NCBI RefSeq assembly: GCF_017312485.1
Contig: NZ_BMBA01000001.1
Coordinates: forward strand, 1-64,000
Source of the DNA: Clostridium zeae
Lineage (GTDB): Bacteria > Bacillota > Clostridia > Clostridiales > Clostridiaceae
Reading direction: 5' to 3'
Length of the DNA: 64,000 bases
Shown here one piece after another: positions 28,084 to 36,233 of the stretch. The notes under the pieces are model-generated. The model saw only the letters and a list, made by a program, of their open reading frames with translations, had not been told where the DNA came from and made no database searches. Position 1 is the stretch's first letter; each line of letters begins with the position of its first letter. A program made the translations under genes and the position numbers.

Positions 28084-28115
28084 TTCAACACGGTGCTTTA
28101 ACAGCGCCTAAATAA
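28044..28115 (+). CDS. Small ORF of 23 residues carried by the palindromic repeat
   Basis: ATG with GGGAGATGCTAT in front encodes MNELLELNDFFRW followed by ten further residues ending TAPK. A second copy at 48616-48687 on the minus strand has the same ribosome site and the same first 13 residues except Asn2 to Ser, then a different tail. The conservation could be of the DNA repeat rather than of the peptide. Function is not known. Confidence 0.4.
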   Translation: MNELLELNDFFRWFQHGALTAPK

Positions 28116-28120
28116 AAAGC

Positions 28121-28168
28121 AAAAGTAAGGGCAGGTAGTAAAGCAAAACTACCTGTCCTTACTTTTTG
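28121..28168 (+). terminator. Terminator after the GH51 gene
   Basis: An 18-bp stem pairs 28121-28138 with 28149-28166 (AAAAGTAAGG with CCTTACTTTT at the base), ending in five T. Confidence 0.9.
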
Positions 28169-28304
28169 GAAGGGTATATAAAATTAAGTTTTTCTTAAGG
28201 TTGAAAATAGTGTTCTATAGTTTACTTTAAGTTTAATGGAGAGTATCATATATTTATAAGTTATGCAAATTTATGTAAAATAAAGTTATGGGAGAGTGAG
28301 AAAA

Positions 28305-28658
28305 ATGTTTGTTATACCACAAGTATTACCAACAATTTTCGTAGTAAATAAAACCGATCAAGATCTAGAAAATATATTTATTACTCTAGATGAGTATAAA
28401 GCTAAGGATCCTAAAATTAAAAGAATAAAAAGTGGAGAAACAAAGACCACAAGCATATATAACAGGGGATATTCTGGAACAAAGGCATTATATTTATATC
28501 ATTATGACAAAAATAACGTGAAACATCAGTATATAATATATGATCAAATTACTGCTGGCTATTGTAATAATATACGCGTGTTAATTTCAAGTGTAGATAA
28601 GACAGGCTCTTTACACTTTAGTGTAACCTTAGATTATGACAATATAAGAACTCATTAA
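28305..28658 (+). CDS. Small protein of unknown function, paralog 1
   Basis: 117 residues, strongly beta-strand in pattern, no signal peptide or membrane helix. The order is PTIFVVNKT, a short acidic segment, KSGETKT, YNRGYSGTKALYLYHYD, QYIIYD, and a C-terminus ending RTH. It is about half identical to the next gene product, so the two are a tandem duplication. GGGAGAG precedes the ATG at 28305; a GTG three codons earlier lies within that site. I do not recognise the family. Confidence 0.65.
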   Translation: MFVIPQVLPTIFVVNKTDQDLENIFITLDEYKAKDPKIKRIKSGETKTTSIYNRGYSGTKALYLYHYDKNNVKHQYIIYDQITAGYCNNIRVLISSVDKTGSLHFSVTLDYDNIRTH

Positions 28659-28746
28659 TATTGTGACAATTTAAAGTAATGTAACTAATAATAAGCAAAG
28701 CGCTATGGTATCTGTATTTGTAAAAAGAATAAGAGGAGGATTTAAT

Positions 28747-29115
28747 ATGTCAGGATTTTCTGGAGCAATGATAATGCAGTCATGGCCTAACATCTATGTT
28801 TCAAATAAGACAGGGAAGCAAATAAATGATATCTATTTTACAATGGAAGGATATACAAAGCCAGATGTTAAAATAAAAAAAGTAAAGAGTGGAGCAACTA
28901 CAATAACTGCAATATATAATAAAGGATATGCTGGAACAAGGAAACTATACTTATATCAATATGATGAAAATAATTATAAGTGCCAATATGTTGTTTACGA
29001 TAAGTTAGTTGCTGATTATTCCAATAATATAAAAATAAACATCAATGATATAAAAAATGATGGAACATTAGTGTTCGATGTAGTAATAAATTATGATCCT
29101 TTGAAGACTCACTAA
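28747..29115 (+). CDS. Small protein of unknown function, paralog 2
   Basis: 122 residues. It shares with its neighbour the blocks P.I.V.NKT, K..KSG.T.T..IYN.GY.GT..LYLY.YD.N, QY..YD and the ending KTH. The regular beta pattern suggests a single beta-sandwich domain. AGAGGAGG seven to twelve bases before the ATG at 28747 sets the start; the frame extends upstream without a ribosome site. The genes are separated by 88 bases and read in the same direction. Function is unknown. Confidence 0.65.
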   Translation: MSGFSGAMIMQSWPNIYVSNKTGKQINDIYFTMEGYTKPDVKIKKVKSGATTITAIYNKGYAGTRKLYLYQYDENNYKCQYVVYDKLVADYSNNIKININDIKNDGTLVFDVVINYDPLKTH

Positions 29116-29130
29116 CAATCTAAAAAATAC

Positions 29131-29223
29131 TATAGGGTTCCTGTAAAATACCTGATATACATCTATTTCATAATAAATAACATAAAAAATAGTTGTAGAA
29201 GTGTTTGTAACATGAACCCTATA
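29131..29223. repeat. AGGGTTC-ended inverted-repeat element, copy A
   Basis: TATAGGGTTC (29131-29140) and its exact complement (29214-29223) bound a 93-bp AT-rich segment lying between convergent genes. The left end AGGGTTCCTGT is shared with the palindrome at 46497-46591. There is no T-run, so it is not a plain terminator. Confidence 0.5.
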
Positions 29224-29268
29224 CTTATAACTAGAATAGTACAACATTTTATCATTTATATAATTTCC

Positions 29269-29487
29269 TTATTGATTGTACTTAGCTACATAAGACTGTT
29301 CCAAATATGCTCGTAATTCTCCAATCTGAATTTGTTCAGCCGAAACGCTTTCCTTCTTAAGTGATTTTAATTCATTATCTTCTACTAAAGGTGACTTAGT
29401 AAACGCTTTTGTTAAACAAAGATTTTTTAGTGTTAATAGTTCATGTAATTGTAAACTTTCGTGAGGCGTAATAAATCGTTCTTTCAT
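29269..29487 (-). CDS. Small helical protein, spore-coat (CotF-like) family candidate
   Basis: 72 residues: MKERFITPHESLQLHELLT, then KNLCLTKA, SPLVEDNELKSL, and a final amphipathic helix (IQIGELRAYLEQ). The pattern is that of short two- to three-helix coat-associated proteins of spore formers. AAGGAGG seven bases before the ATG makes it a real gene despite its size. The assignment to the coat family is by resemblance only. Confidence 0.6.
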   Translation of the reverse strand: MKERFITPHESLQLHELLTLKNLCLTKAFTKSPLVEDNELKSLKKESVSAEQIQIGELRAYLEQSYVAKYNQ

Positions 29488-29860
29488 AGAGTAACCTCCT
29501 TAATTAGATAACAATTTAAGGTTTTAAAATAACATTAATATAATCTTCAGTTTTGTATCAAAAGCTTTATATCCATGAGTTACATTATCAATTCATATGA
29601 AATCTAAAGAACCATCTGTACGGCTTGTAAATGTAACAGCTTTATTATTCCACTTAAGAAAATTCGTTATACTTAAAGAGAGTGTATATTGAGAATGAAA
29701 TATTTAATGAAATAAGTATTAATATGTTAATGTACAATTATGCTCATTTTCCATTTTATATAAATTATGTTAAAATATTTTTATAGATTCTATTAAAACC
29801 TATTTTATATAAAATCAATAAATGATGGTTAGAATCAATCTAAAAAGAGGTGGAAATAGT
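29488..29860. other. Intergenic stretch with a possible decayed reading frame
   Basis: On the minus strand about 29560-29655 reads KWNNKAVTFTSRTDGSLDFI, stop, IDNVTHGYKAFDTK. It looks protein-like but has an internal stop and no start or ribosome site. The remainder is AT-rich and must hold divergent promoters for the flanking genes. Confidence 0.3.
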
Positions 29861-30307
29861 ATGAAGTTTAATGAAGATAATTTAAAGGAATTATTAAGTG
29901 AATGGCAAAATGTTTTAAGATTAAGAGATTGGGATATTCAATATCAGTTTGTTGAAAAAGATTGGAGAAAGTCAGGAGATGTAAAGATAAATTCAGAAGA
30001 TAAAAAAGCTATACTTTTAATAAATAATTTTAATCCAAAGTATACAAATTTGGAAGAGTTAGTCATACACGAACTTTTGCATATTAAACTATGGGGAATG
30101 GATCAAATGATTGAGGAACTTATTTATGGAGTTTTCGGAAAAGATATGCAGGATCCTAAACTTAACTTTGCGTATACACAGTTTATGAAACTTCTAGAGA
30201 ATACAACTGAAGATCTTGCTAAAGGCTACGTTACCTTGGGGGCAAAAAATAAAGAACTATCTTTTGGTAAATTAGAAAGAGAAGTTGATGAAGAGATTGG
30301 TGTTTAA
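29861..30307 (+). CDS. Putative zinc metallopeptidase-like protein (HExxH motif)
   Basis: 148 residues, cytoplasmic. The motif LVIHELLHIKLWG near residue 80 is the HExxH zinc-binding helix, preceded by beta strands (WDIQYQFVEKDW, KKAILLINNF) as in small SprT-like or DUF-type metallopeptidases. A third ligand is not obvious; Glu residues follow in IEELIYG. AGAGGTGG sets the ATG at 29861 rather than the upstream frame start. Substrate and role are unknown. Confidence 0.65.
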   Translation: MKFNEDNLKELLSEWQNVLRLRDWDIQYQFVEKDWRKSGDVKINSEDKKAILLINNFNPKYTNLEELVIHELLHIKLWGMDQMIEELIYGVFGKDMQDPKLNFAYTQFMKLLENTTEDLAKGYVTLGAKNKELSFGKLEREVDEEIGV

Positions 30308-30333
30308 ACGAATATGATGGCATAAAAATTTAA

Positions 30334-30462
30334 TTACATGATACTTCAGCATGGTTATACGTAAAGTATCAGGCGTGTGTGCAAAATATAGGTTGGCAGG
30401 ATTTAGGTGAAGATGGACAAGTTGCTGGAACTGATCTTTTATACTTAACGATTAAATCGTAA
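30334..30462 (+). pseudogene. Remnant of a ChW-repeat (clostridial hydrophobic with Trp) protein
   Basis: The frame, open from 30334 without a start codon, reads YVKYQACVQNIGWQD, then LGEDGQVAGTD and YLTIKS before TAA. This is the ChW repeat pattern (YQAHVQNIGWQ..DGQ.AGT.) with the central His changed to Cys and the end degraded. ChW domains occur in clostridial secreted and surface proteins. No upstream part remains between the metallopeptidase gene and the ATPase gene. Confidence 0.65.
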
Positions 30463-30596
30463 TTTTAGCTTCCAATATGGATACATAAAGGAAAACAATA
30501 GTGCTTATCAATTGATAATGAGTGTATAGGGAAAATATGCACACTTATAGCGTTTAAGCATAGAATACATTATATTAATTGATAATAGAGGTACTG

Positions 30597-33089
30597 ATGG
30601 AACGGATAAAAGAAGGCTTAAGTAATGAAGAAGTAATGCGTTATAAACAAAAATATGGCTTAAATGAGTTGTTTAAAAAAGAAAATACTACAATTTTAAA
30701 AAAAATTCTAGACGTATTTAAAGAGCCAATGCTTTTATTGCTTTTATGCACAACAATTATATATTTTATGCTTGGAGAGTTTCAAGAAGGCATTGTTATG
30801 CTTATATTTGTCCTATTCGTTTGTTCTATAACCTTTTTCCAACAATGGAAGGCGGATAGGACAATGAATGCTTTAAAAAACTTAGTATCTCCTGAGATAC
30901 ACGTTCTTAGAGACGCAAAGAAAATTAAGATTAAAAGTTCAGAATTGGTCCCAAATGATATTATTTATATATCACAAGGAGAAAGAATTCCTGCTGATTG
31001 TGAAGTAGTTGAAGCATCTAATTTTTATGTAGATGAAGCTATTTTAACAGGTGAATCAGAACCAGCATATAAACAATGTAAGAAGAAGTGTGATGGAATA
31101 GATGATTATTGGAAAGAATATATGCTTTATGCAGGGACATTAGCAATTTCAGGAACATGCACTGCTATTGTTAAGAAAATCGGAGCAAGTACAGAGTATG
31201 GAAAAATAGGTAAATCCATATATGAAGCTAGGGAAGAAGATACTCCATTACAAAAGAAAGTTGGGGGTCTTGTAAAAATATTAGCAGCTATTGGAGCCGT
31301 GTTATGTATTGCAGTAATATTTATATCTTATATGAGTACTCAAAATTTTATTAATAGCATATTGTCAGGAATAACTCTAGCTATGGCAATAATCCCAGAG
31401 GAATTTCCTGTAGTACTAGCTGTTTTTCTTTCAATGGGTGCATTTAGACTTGCTAAAAAAAATGTAATCATGAGAAAAATCTCAGCAGTGGAAACCTTAG
31501 GTTCTACTACTGTTCTTTGTGTAGACAAAACGGGGACAATTACTGAAAATAAGATGAAAGTAAGTAAGGTCTTTTATGATAAAAAATCACACAATGATAC
31601 TAATTCTCTAAGCAAAGAGTTTTCAATGGTTAGTTTATTAGCCTGTCAAAAAGATTCAACGGATCCACTTGAAAAAGCTATTATTGAAGTTGCAAAGAAA
31701 AATATGTCAGTTTATGAATTAGAAAATCTTGAAATATGTAAAAAGTTTGATTTCAATTCTAATACTAAGATAATGGCAAATGTTTATATTATGGATGATA
31801 GGTATTATATATCAGCTAAAGGCTCTCCAGAGTCCATAATTAAGCTTTGCAAGTGTAATAAAGAAACTTTAGAGGAAATTAAGCTGAAAGTAGATTTTTT
31901 TGCCACTAAAGGACTTCGAGTAATAGCATTAGCTGATGGAACTAGCGAAAAGCTATTTGGAAAATTAGATGAATATTCTTTAAGTTTTAAAGGAATTTAC
32001 GGTCTTCAAGACTCACCAAGAGAAGGGGTTCAAGAAGCAATAAAAAGTTGCAATACAGCTGGTATTAGAGTTGTAATGATAACTGGTGATTACTATAAAA
32101 CTGCAGTGGCTATCGGTGAAAACATTGGATTGAAGTTTTCAAATATTTCAGTAACCGGAGAAGAGATTGATCGAATGACTGATGTTGAGCTAATGAGAGT
32201 AGTGAAAGAGTGCAATATATTTTCAAGAGTCATTCCAGAGCATAAGATGAGGATTGTCAACGCACTTAGGTATAACGGTGAAATAGTTGCAATGACGGGT
32301 GATGGAGTAAACGATGCTCCTGCGTTAAAAAAAGCTGATATTGGAATCGCTATGGGAGGAAGAGGAACGGAAGTAGCAAAAGAGGCTGCTGATATGATTT
32401 TGCTTGATGATAACTTTACTACAATCGTAGACTCAGTTAGAGATGGCAGGAGAATATTTGATAATATAAGAAAAGCGATGATATATATATTTATAATTCA
32501 CATTCCTATTATAACACTTGCTCTTTTTTCACCTATTTTTGAACTACCCCAAATTTTACTTCCAATGCACATAATGCTTTTAGAATTAATTATAGATCCA
32601 ACTTGCTCAATAATTTTTGAAATAGAGCCTGCAGAGTCTTATATTATGAATCAACCACCTAGATCTACAAAAGAACCTTTATTGACACAAGAAATGGTTA
32701 AGAAAGTGCTAATGCAGGGGACTACTATGTTTTTAGCTGCATTTTTACCTTTCCACTACTTAGTGGATAACGGAGTTACTGTAGAATTTGCAAGAAGTTT
32801 TTCACTTACAACATTGATAGTAGGCAATATTATATTAGTTTTAGTTAACAGTTCTAATACTAAATCAATTATTGAGGTACTAATGGATAATCGAAATAAA
32901 TCAAGAATTTTAATAAATATAATGACGGTTCTAGTTTTAATCAGTATTATATATATGCCTGTTTTACAATCGTTATTTAAAACTTCTTCCCTAGGACTAA
33001 AAACGTTTACGGAAGCTCTCGGTTTAGGGGTTATCTCAACAGGTTGGTGGGAGATTGTAAAACTTTTTAACAGAATTAGAAAGTTATGA
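30597..33089 (+). CDS. Cation-transporting P-type ATPase (P2-like)
   Basis: 830 residues. Landmarks are the N-terminal cation ATPase segment, ILTGESEPAYK, PEEFPVVLAVFLSMG in helix 4, phosphorylation motif CVDKTGT (Asp310), MITGDY, MTGDGVNDAPALKKADIGIAMG, and six C-terminal helices. The layout is that of bacterial Ca2+-type pumps. However, helix 4 reads PEEFP instead of PEGLP, and helix 6 has ELIIDPTCS, so the ion cannot be read off. GAGGT ends four bases before the ATG at 30597; the frame's earlier TTG has no site. Confidence 0.87.
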   Translation: MERIKEGLSNEEVMRYKQKYGLNELFKKENTTILKKILDVFKEPMLLLLLCTTIIYFMLGEFQEGIVMLIFVLFVCSITFFQQWKADRTMNALKNLVSPEIHVLRDAKKIKIKSSELVPNDIIYISQGERIPADCEVVEASNFYVDEAILTGESEPAYKQCKKKCDGIDDYWKEYMLYAGTLAISGTCTAIVKKIGASTEYGKIGKSIYEAREEDTPLQKKVGGLVKILAAIGAVLCIAVIFISYMSTQNFINSILSGITLAMAIIPEEFPVVLAVFLSMGAFRLAKKNVIMRKISAVETLGSTTVLCVDKTGTITENKMKVSKVFYDKKSHNDTNSLSKEFSMVSLLACQKDSTDPLEKAIIEVAKKNMSVYELENLEICKKFDFNSNTKIMANVYIMDDRYYISAKGSPESIIKLCKCNKETLEEIKLKVDFFATKGLRVIALADGTSEKLFGKLDEYSLSFKGIYGLQDSPREGVQEAIKSCNTAGIRVVMITGDYYKTAVAIGENIGLKFSNISVTGEEIDRMTDVELMRVVKECNIFSRVIPEHKMRIVNALRYNGEIVAMTGDGVNDAPALKKADIGIAMGGRGTEVAKEAADMILLDDNFTTIVDSVRDGRRIFDNIRKAMIYIFIIHIPIITLALFSPIFELPQILLPMHIMLLELIIDPTCSIIFEIEPAESYIMNQPPRSTKEPLLTQEMVKKVLMQGTTMFLAAFLPFHYLVDNGVTVEFARSFSLTTLIVGNIILVLVNSSNTKSIIEVLMDNRNKSRILINIMTVLVLISIIYMPVLQSLFKTSSLGLKTFTEALGLGVISTGWWEIVKLFNRIRKL

Positions 33090-33200
33090 TGAATTCTAAT
33101 CATTGTTGTAGCACTGATTAAATTTCAGTGCTATAATTTACATATTAGTTTTTATATGGAAAATAGAAAGTAATATAAGTTTTTTATAATGGGAGAATTT

Positions 33201-33668
33201 ATGGAATACAGCAAAAGTTTTCAAGAATATAATTTTGAAAGAGTGAATCATGAGAAAATTAATCCTTTGGTTGATTTAGCATTGGAACTTTGGCCAGATA
33301 ATGAAAGAGAAAATTTGTTAAGAGATACCTTAGTTCTACTAGATGATTCAGATAATAATATTTTTTTTGTTTGCAGAAAATTTGATCAATATGTAGGATT
33401 TATTCATGTTTCATTAAGACATGATTATGTTGAGGGAGCTAATTTTAGCCCAACTGGTTTTATTGAGGGCATTTATGTTAAAGAAAGTTTTAGAGGTGTA
33501 GGTATTGCAAGAAAGTTAGTTGAATATGGAGAAGCGTGGAGCTGTGAAAAAGGATGCAGCCAGCTTGCTTCTGATATTGAGTTAAACAATAAATGTAGTT
33601 TTGATTTTCATAATAGTATTGGCTTTCAGGAAGTAAACAGGATAATATGTTTTATAAAAAATATTTAA
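33201..33668 (+). CDS. GNAT acetyltransferase, aminoglycoside 6'-N-acetyltransferase type
   Basis: 155 residues. LVDLALELWPD near the start, DYVEGANFSPTGFIEGIYV, the acetyl-CoA loop RGVGIARKLVEYGEAW, and ASDIELNN..S..FHNSIGF.E match the AAC(6') subgroup of GNAT enzymes. The natural substrate in soil clostridia may be something else, so resistance is possible but not shown. GGGAG is followed by the ATG at 33201; a nearer upstream ATG overlaps that site. Confidence 0.8.
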   Translation: MEYSKSFQEYNFERVNHEKINPLVDLALELWPDNERENLLRDTLVLLDDSDNNIFFVCRKFDQYVGFIHVSLRHDYVEGANFSPTGFIEGIYVKESFRGVGIARKLVEYGEAWSCEKGCSQLASDIELNNKCSFDFHNSIGFQEVNRIICFIKNI

Positions 33669-33722
33669 AAAATACTTAGTTTTCTAAGCTTATACGATAG
33701 GTATATTTCATAAAATTGTGAA

Positions 33723-33757
33723 AAAATTCGCTGAAGAGGTACGCTTCAGCGAATTTT
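33723..33757. terminator. Bidirectional terminator between convergent genes
   Basis: AAAATTCGCTGAAG and its exact complement, 14 bp around a seven-base loop. It lies at the end of the acetyltransferase gene and abuts the 3' end of the minus-strand gene. Confidence 0.85.
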
Positions 33758-34435
33758 CTATGATGCAATTTCGATACATTCGATGTTGATTTTACCCGTT
33801 CCTATATCATGTAGTAAGCCAGAGATTGCTCCTAAATCCTTTGCAAGTAAAGGGAAAATTGAATAATTAGTTTTTAAAATTATCTCACGCATTTGAAGGT
33901 AATCAGTCCAAGAACCTAATTTTTTATTTTCTGAAAACAATAAATTAAATCCGTTCACTATTGCAGTATTGAATGGAGGTATGATTGTAGGGTGTATAAA
34001 GTATAGAATATTTGCTACTGCAGGTCCTAATCCCTTTATTTTAAGGTTGTCCAATTTTACTATTTCTTCTATTATTTCATCTTCACGAGATGATAATAAG
34101 CAAGTTTCTAAAAAATCAGCAAAAATTTTCTTATTCTGTTCATTTTCATAAATATCCGGTATACCTAATTTAGGCTTCCAATAGAAAGGATGCGCTGCTC
34201 CTTTAAACATTTCTTTTTGCTCAGTGATATATCCCAAAATAACTTCTATAGGTGATCCCTTGAAGTTATTACCAAAAGAATGATCTCTTGTTGATTGAAT
34301 AAGTTCTAAAATTCCGTTCTTTACGGAAGGAAATGATTTTATCCTTACTTCGTTACTAATAAACCAAGTATTGTAGGTAGATTGTTGATCTTCTTTGTAA
34401 TGGTTCACTATTTTTACTAAATTAGTATTATGCAT
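33758..34435 (-). CDS. Uncharacterised protein with a helix-hairpin-helix-like segment
   Basis: 225 residues, soluble. The segment [19 protein letters not shown] near residue 150, followed by [15 protein letters not shown], resembles the HhH of DNA glycosylases and related DNA-binding proteins, where the second part would hold a catalytic Asp. Here no Asp is seen in that position. The first half ([19 protein letters not shown]) is not recognised. AGGAGG precedes the ATG. A DNA-related role is only a suggestion. Confidence 0.6.
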   Translation of the reverse strand: MHNTNLVKIVNHYKEDQQSTYNTWFISNEVRIKSFPSVKNGILELIQSTRDHSFGNNFKGSPIEVILGYITEQKEMFKGAAHPFYWKPKLGIPDIYENEQNKKIFADFLETCLLSSREDEIIEEIVKLDNLKIKGLGPAVANILYFIHPTIIPPFNTAIVNGFNLLFSENKKLGSWTDYLQMREIILKTNYSIFPLLAKDLGAISGLLHDIGTGKINIECIEIAS

Positions 34436-34569
34436 ATTTGTCCTCCTATCTTGTCAAAAAACTGTAAATAAATTAAGTACATATATAATAATACCATTTA
34501 TTGTAAAATAAGTGAATAACAAATTACCAAAATAATACAAAAAATAAAACTAGCATTGAAAATTAATTC

Positions 34570-34619
34570 TTATAAACATTGGAACATGACATAATAGTGT
34601 CATGTTCCAATGTTTATAA
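34570..34619. repeat. Perfect 22-bp inverted repeat between divergent genes
   Basis: Bases 34570-34591 are the exact reverse complement of 34598-34619, with loop TAATAG. There is no T-run. It lies between the start of the minus-strand HhH-like gene and the plus-strand alkC gene, so a terminator role is unlikely. The rest of 34436-34786 shows nothing further. Confidence 0.7.
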
Positions 34620-34786
34620 TATACTTAAGGTTATAGCTTTAAGGATATTATAAATAGTAAAATAATCTGAGTATTTTAGGGTTAGCAGAACTTGTAGAAT
34701 AAAGCTGAGGGATAAATAAATTAATGAAAAGATATGTATTTGATATAACTACATTGTCAAAAGTATAAAAGGAAGGATATTGAATT

Positions 34787-35887
34787 ATGGCTGAACTATT
34801 AAAGGATGTATATAACGAAAGTTTTTTAAGGAATTTTGGAGAAAAAGTCAAGCGGTCATATTTAGATTTCAATATTGAAATTTTTGTTTCAAAAGTATTG
34901 AAAGAGGATTGGGAAGAACTTGCTTTAAAACAGAGAATGAGAAGAATAACTGAAAGCCTTGGCGAATGCATGCCTAGAAGTTACGAGGTAGCGCTTAAAA
35001 TAATGTTTTCTATAGATGAAGAATGTGTAGGTTTCCCATATTTGTTTTTCCCAGATTTCGTAGAAGTCTTTGGACAAGATGAGCAAAATTTAGAATTATC
35101 AATTAAAGCATTGGAACGGTTTACGATAAGATCCTCATCAGAATTTGCGGTAAGGCATTTTTTGATAAAGTATCCTGAAAGAATGCTTTCTGAGATGAAA
35201 CAATGGGCAAAAAGTGATAATGAACATATAAGAAGATTGGCAAGTGAAGGTTGTAGACCAAGACTTCCATGGGGCATTGCTTTATCGATGTTCAAAAAAG
35301 ATCCAACTCCTGTATTATCAATTTTAGAAATATTAAAGAAAGATTCATCTTTGTATGTTAGAAAAAGCGTAGCAAATAACTTGAATGATATCTCTAAGGA
35401 TAATCCTCTCTTAGTTATAGAAACTGTGAAGCGTTGGAAAAATGATAATTCCAATACAGATTGGATTATTAGACATGGCTGTAGGACATTAATAAAAAAA
35501 GCAGTTCCTGATGTAATGGAGTTGTTTGGTTATACAAAGGTCCATGGTGAACAAAAGCTTGTGGAAAATTCTTCGATAATTATAGAACCTAAGACGGTAA
35601 GGATAGGGGAAAATAGTGAATTTACATACTCAATATCTATAAGAGAAGGACAAAATGCCAAGATAAGAATAGAATATCGTATATATTTTGTTAAAGCAAG
35701 CGGGAAAACTTCGAGCAAAACCTTTTTAATATCTGATAAGGTTGTAGTTGGTGGTGCATTTGTAAGTGGCACAAAAAAGCACAGCTGGTCTGATTTAACC
35801 ACACGTCGTCACTATCCTGGAAAACATAAGATTTCACTTTTAGTAAATGGGTTTGAAGTGGCAGAGACAGAAATTTTAGTATTGTAG
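34787..35887 (+). CDS. alkC: DNA alkylation-repair glycosylase, AlkC type with C-terminal Ig-like domain
   Basis: 366 residues. An all-helical HEAT-like part (about 1-245) contains ASEGCRPRLPWG near residue 155, a hallmark of the AlkC/AlkD group. About 265-366 is a beta-sandwich (SIREGQNAKIRIEYRIYFV and later strands), matching the Ig-like domain known in some AlkC proteins. The enzyme removes positively charged alkylated bases such as 3-methyladenine. It stands apart from the alkylation operon at 48891 and has its own terminator. GGAAGG precedes the ATG. Confidence 0.85.
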   Translation: MAELLKDVYNESFLRNFGEKVKRSYLDFNIEIFVSKVLKEDWEELALKQRMRRITESLGECMPRSYEVALKIMFSIDEECVGFPYLFFPDFVEVFGQDEQNLELSIKALERFTIRSSSEFAVRHFLIKYPERMLSEMKQWAKSDNEHIRRLASEGCRPRLPWGIALSMFKKDPTPVLSILEILKKDSSLYVRKSVANNLNDISKDNPLLVIETVKRWKNDNSNTDWIIRHGCRTLIKKAVPDVMELFGYTKVHGEQKLVENSSIIIEPKTVRIGENSEFTYSISIREGQNAKIRIEYRIYFVKASGKTSSKTFLISDKVVVGGAFVSGTKKHSWSDLTTRRHYPGKHKISLLVNGFEVAETEILVL

Positions 35888-35900
35888 ATGTATTTTAGCA

Positions 35901-35945
35901 AAAAGCAGTAACATTTATATAGATTTAAATGTTACTGCTTTTTTA
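35901..35945 (+). terminator. Terminator after alkC
   Basis: A 17-bp stem, AAAAGCAGTAACATTTA with its complement, ends in a T-run. It also forms the upstream end of repeat copy 3. Confidence 0.9.
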
Positions 35946-36125
35946 TTCTTTAGGAATTTATAACCCAATTATATCTGTTGCTAAATATGAGTAACGTCTT
36001 AAAGCATAATGTGATTTAAATAATAAAAAAAGAAGAATATGTCGCCTGCTATGTTTTCCTCATATGTATTCGTAAAGGCAGATGCGCAAAAAAATTACTG
36101 AAGAAAGTCACTTCAGTAATTTTTT
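35935..36125 (+). repeat. Structured A/T-tract hairpin repeat, copy 3 (5' of the MFS gene)
   Basis: After the alkC terminator T-tract comes a spacer that aligns with copy 2 (shared CAATTA..ATATCTG, CATAAT, TTTAAAT blocks), an A-tract, GTCGCCTGC and the 44-nt core (36043-36086). A7, a perfect 10-bp hairpin ATTACTGAAG/CTTCAGTAAT and T6 (36120-36125) follow. Base changes in the last hairpin relative to copy 2 keep it paired. Confidence 0.72.
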
Positions 36126-36233
36126 ATTTTTCTGTTTCAGAAAATTGCCTTTAAAGGTAATATGATTTGTTATTTTGTGGTAGTATTAATTAAAGGGTAT
36201 AAATACATTTAATAGCAGAGGGGGATATAATTT

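Noticed and set aside
28305-29115. The two small proteins as toxin-antitoxin or bacteriocin genes
   Set aside because: They are paralogs of each other without a leader, double-glycine site or immunity-like partner.
34981-35454. Minus-strand frame of 157 codons opposite alkC
   Set aside because: Lies wholly within the AlkC coding region; composition is that of a shadow frame.
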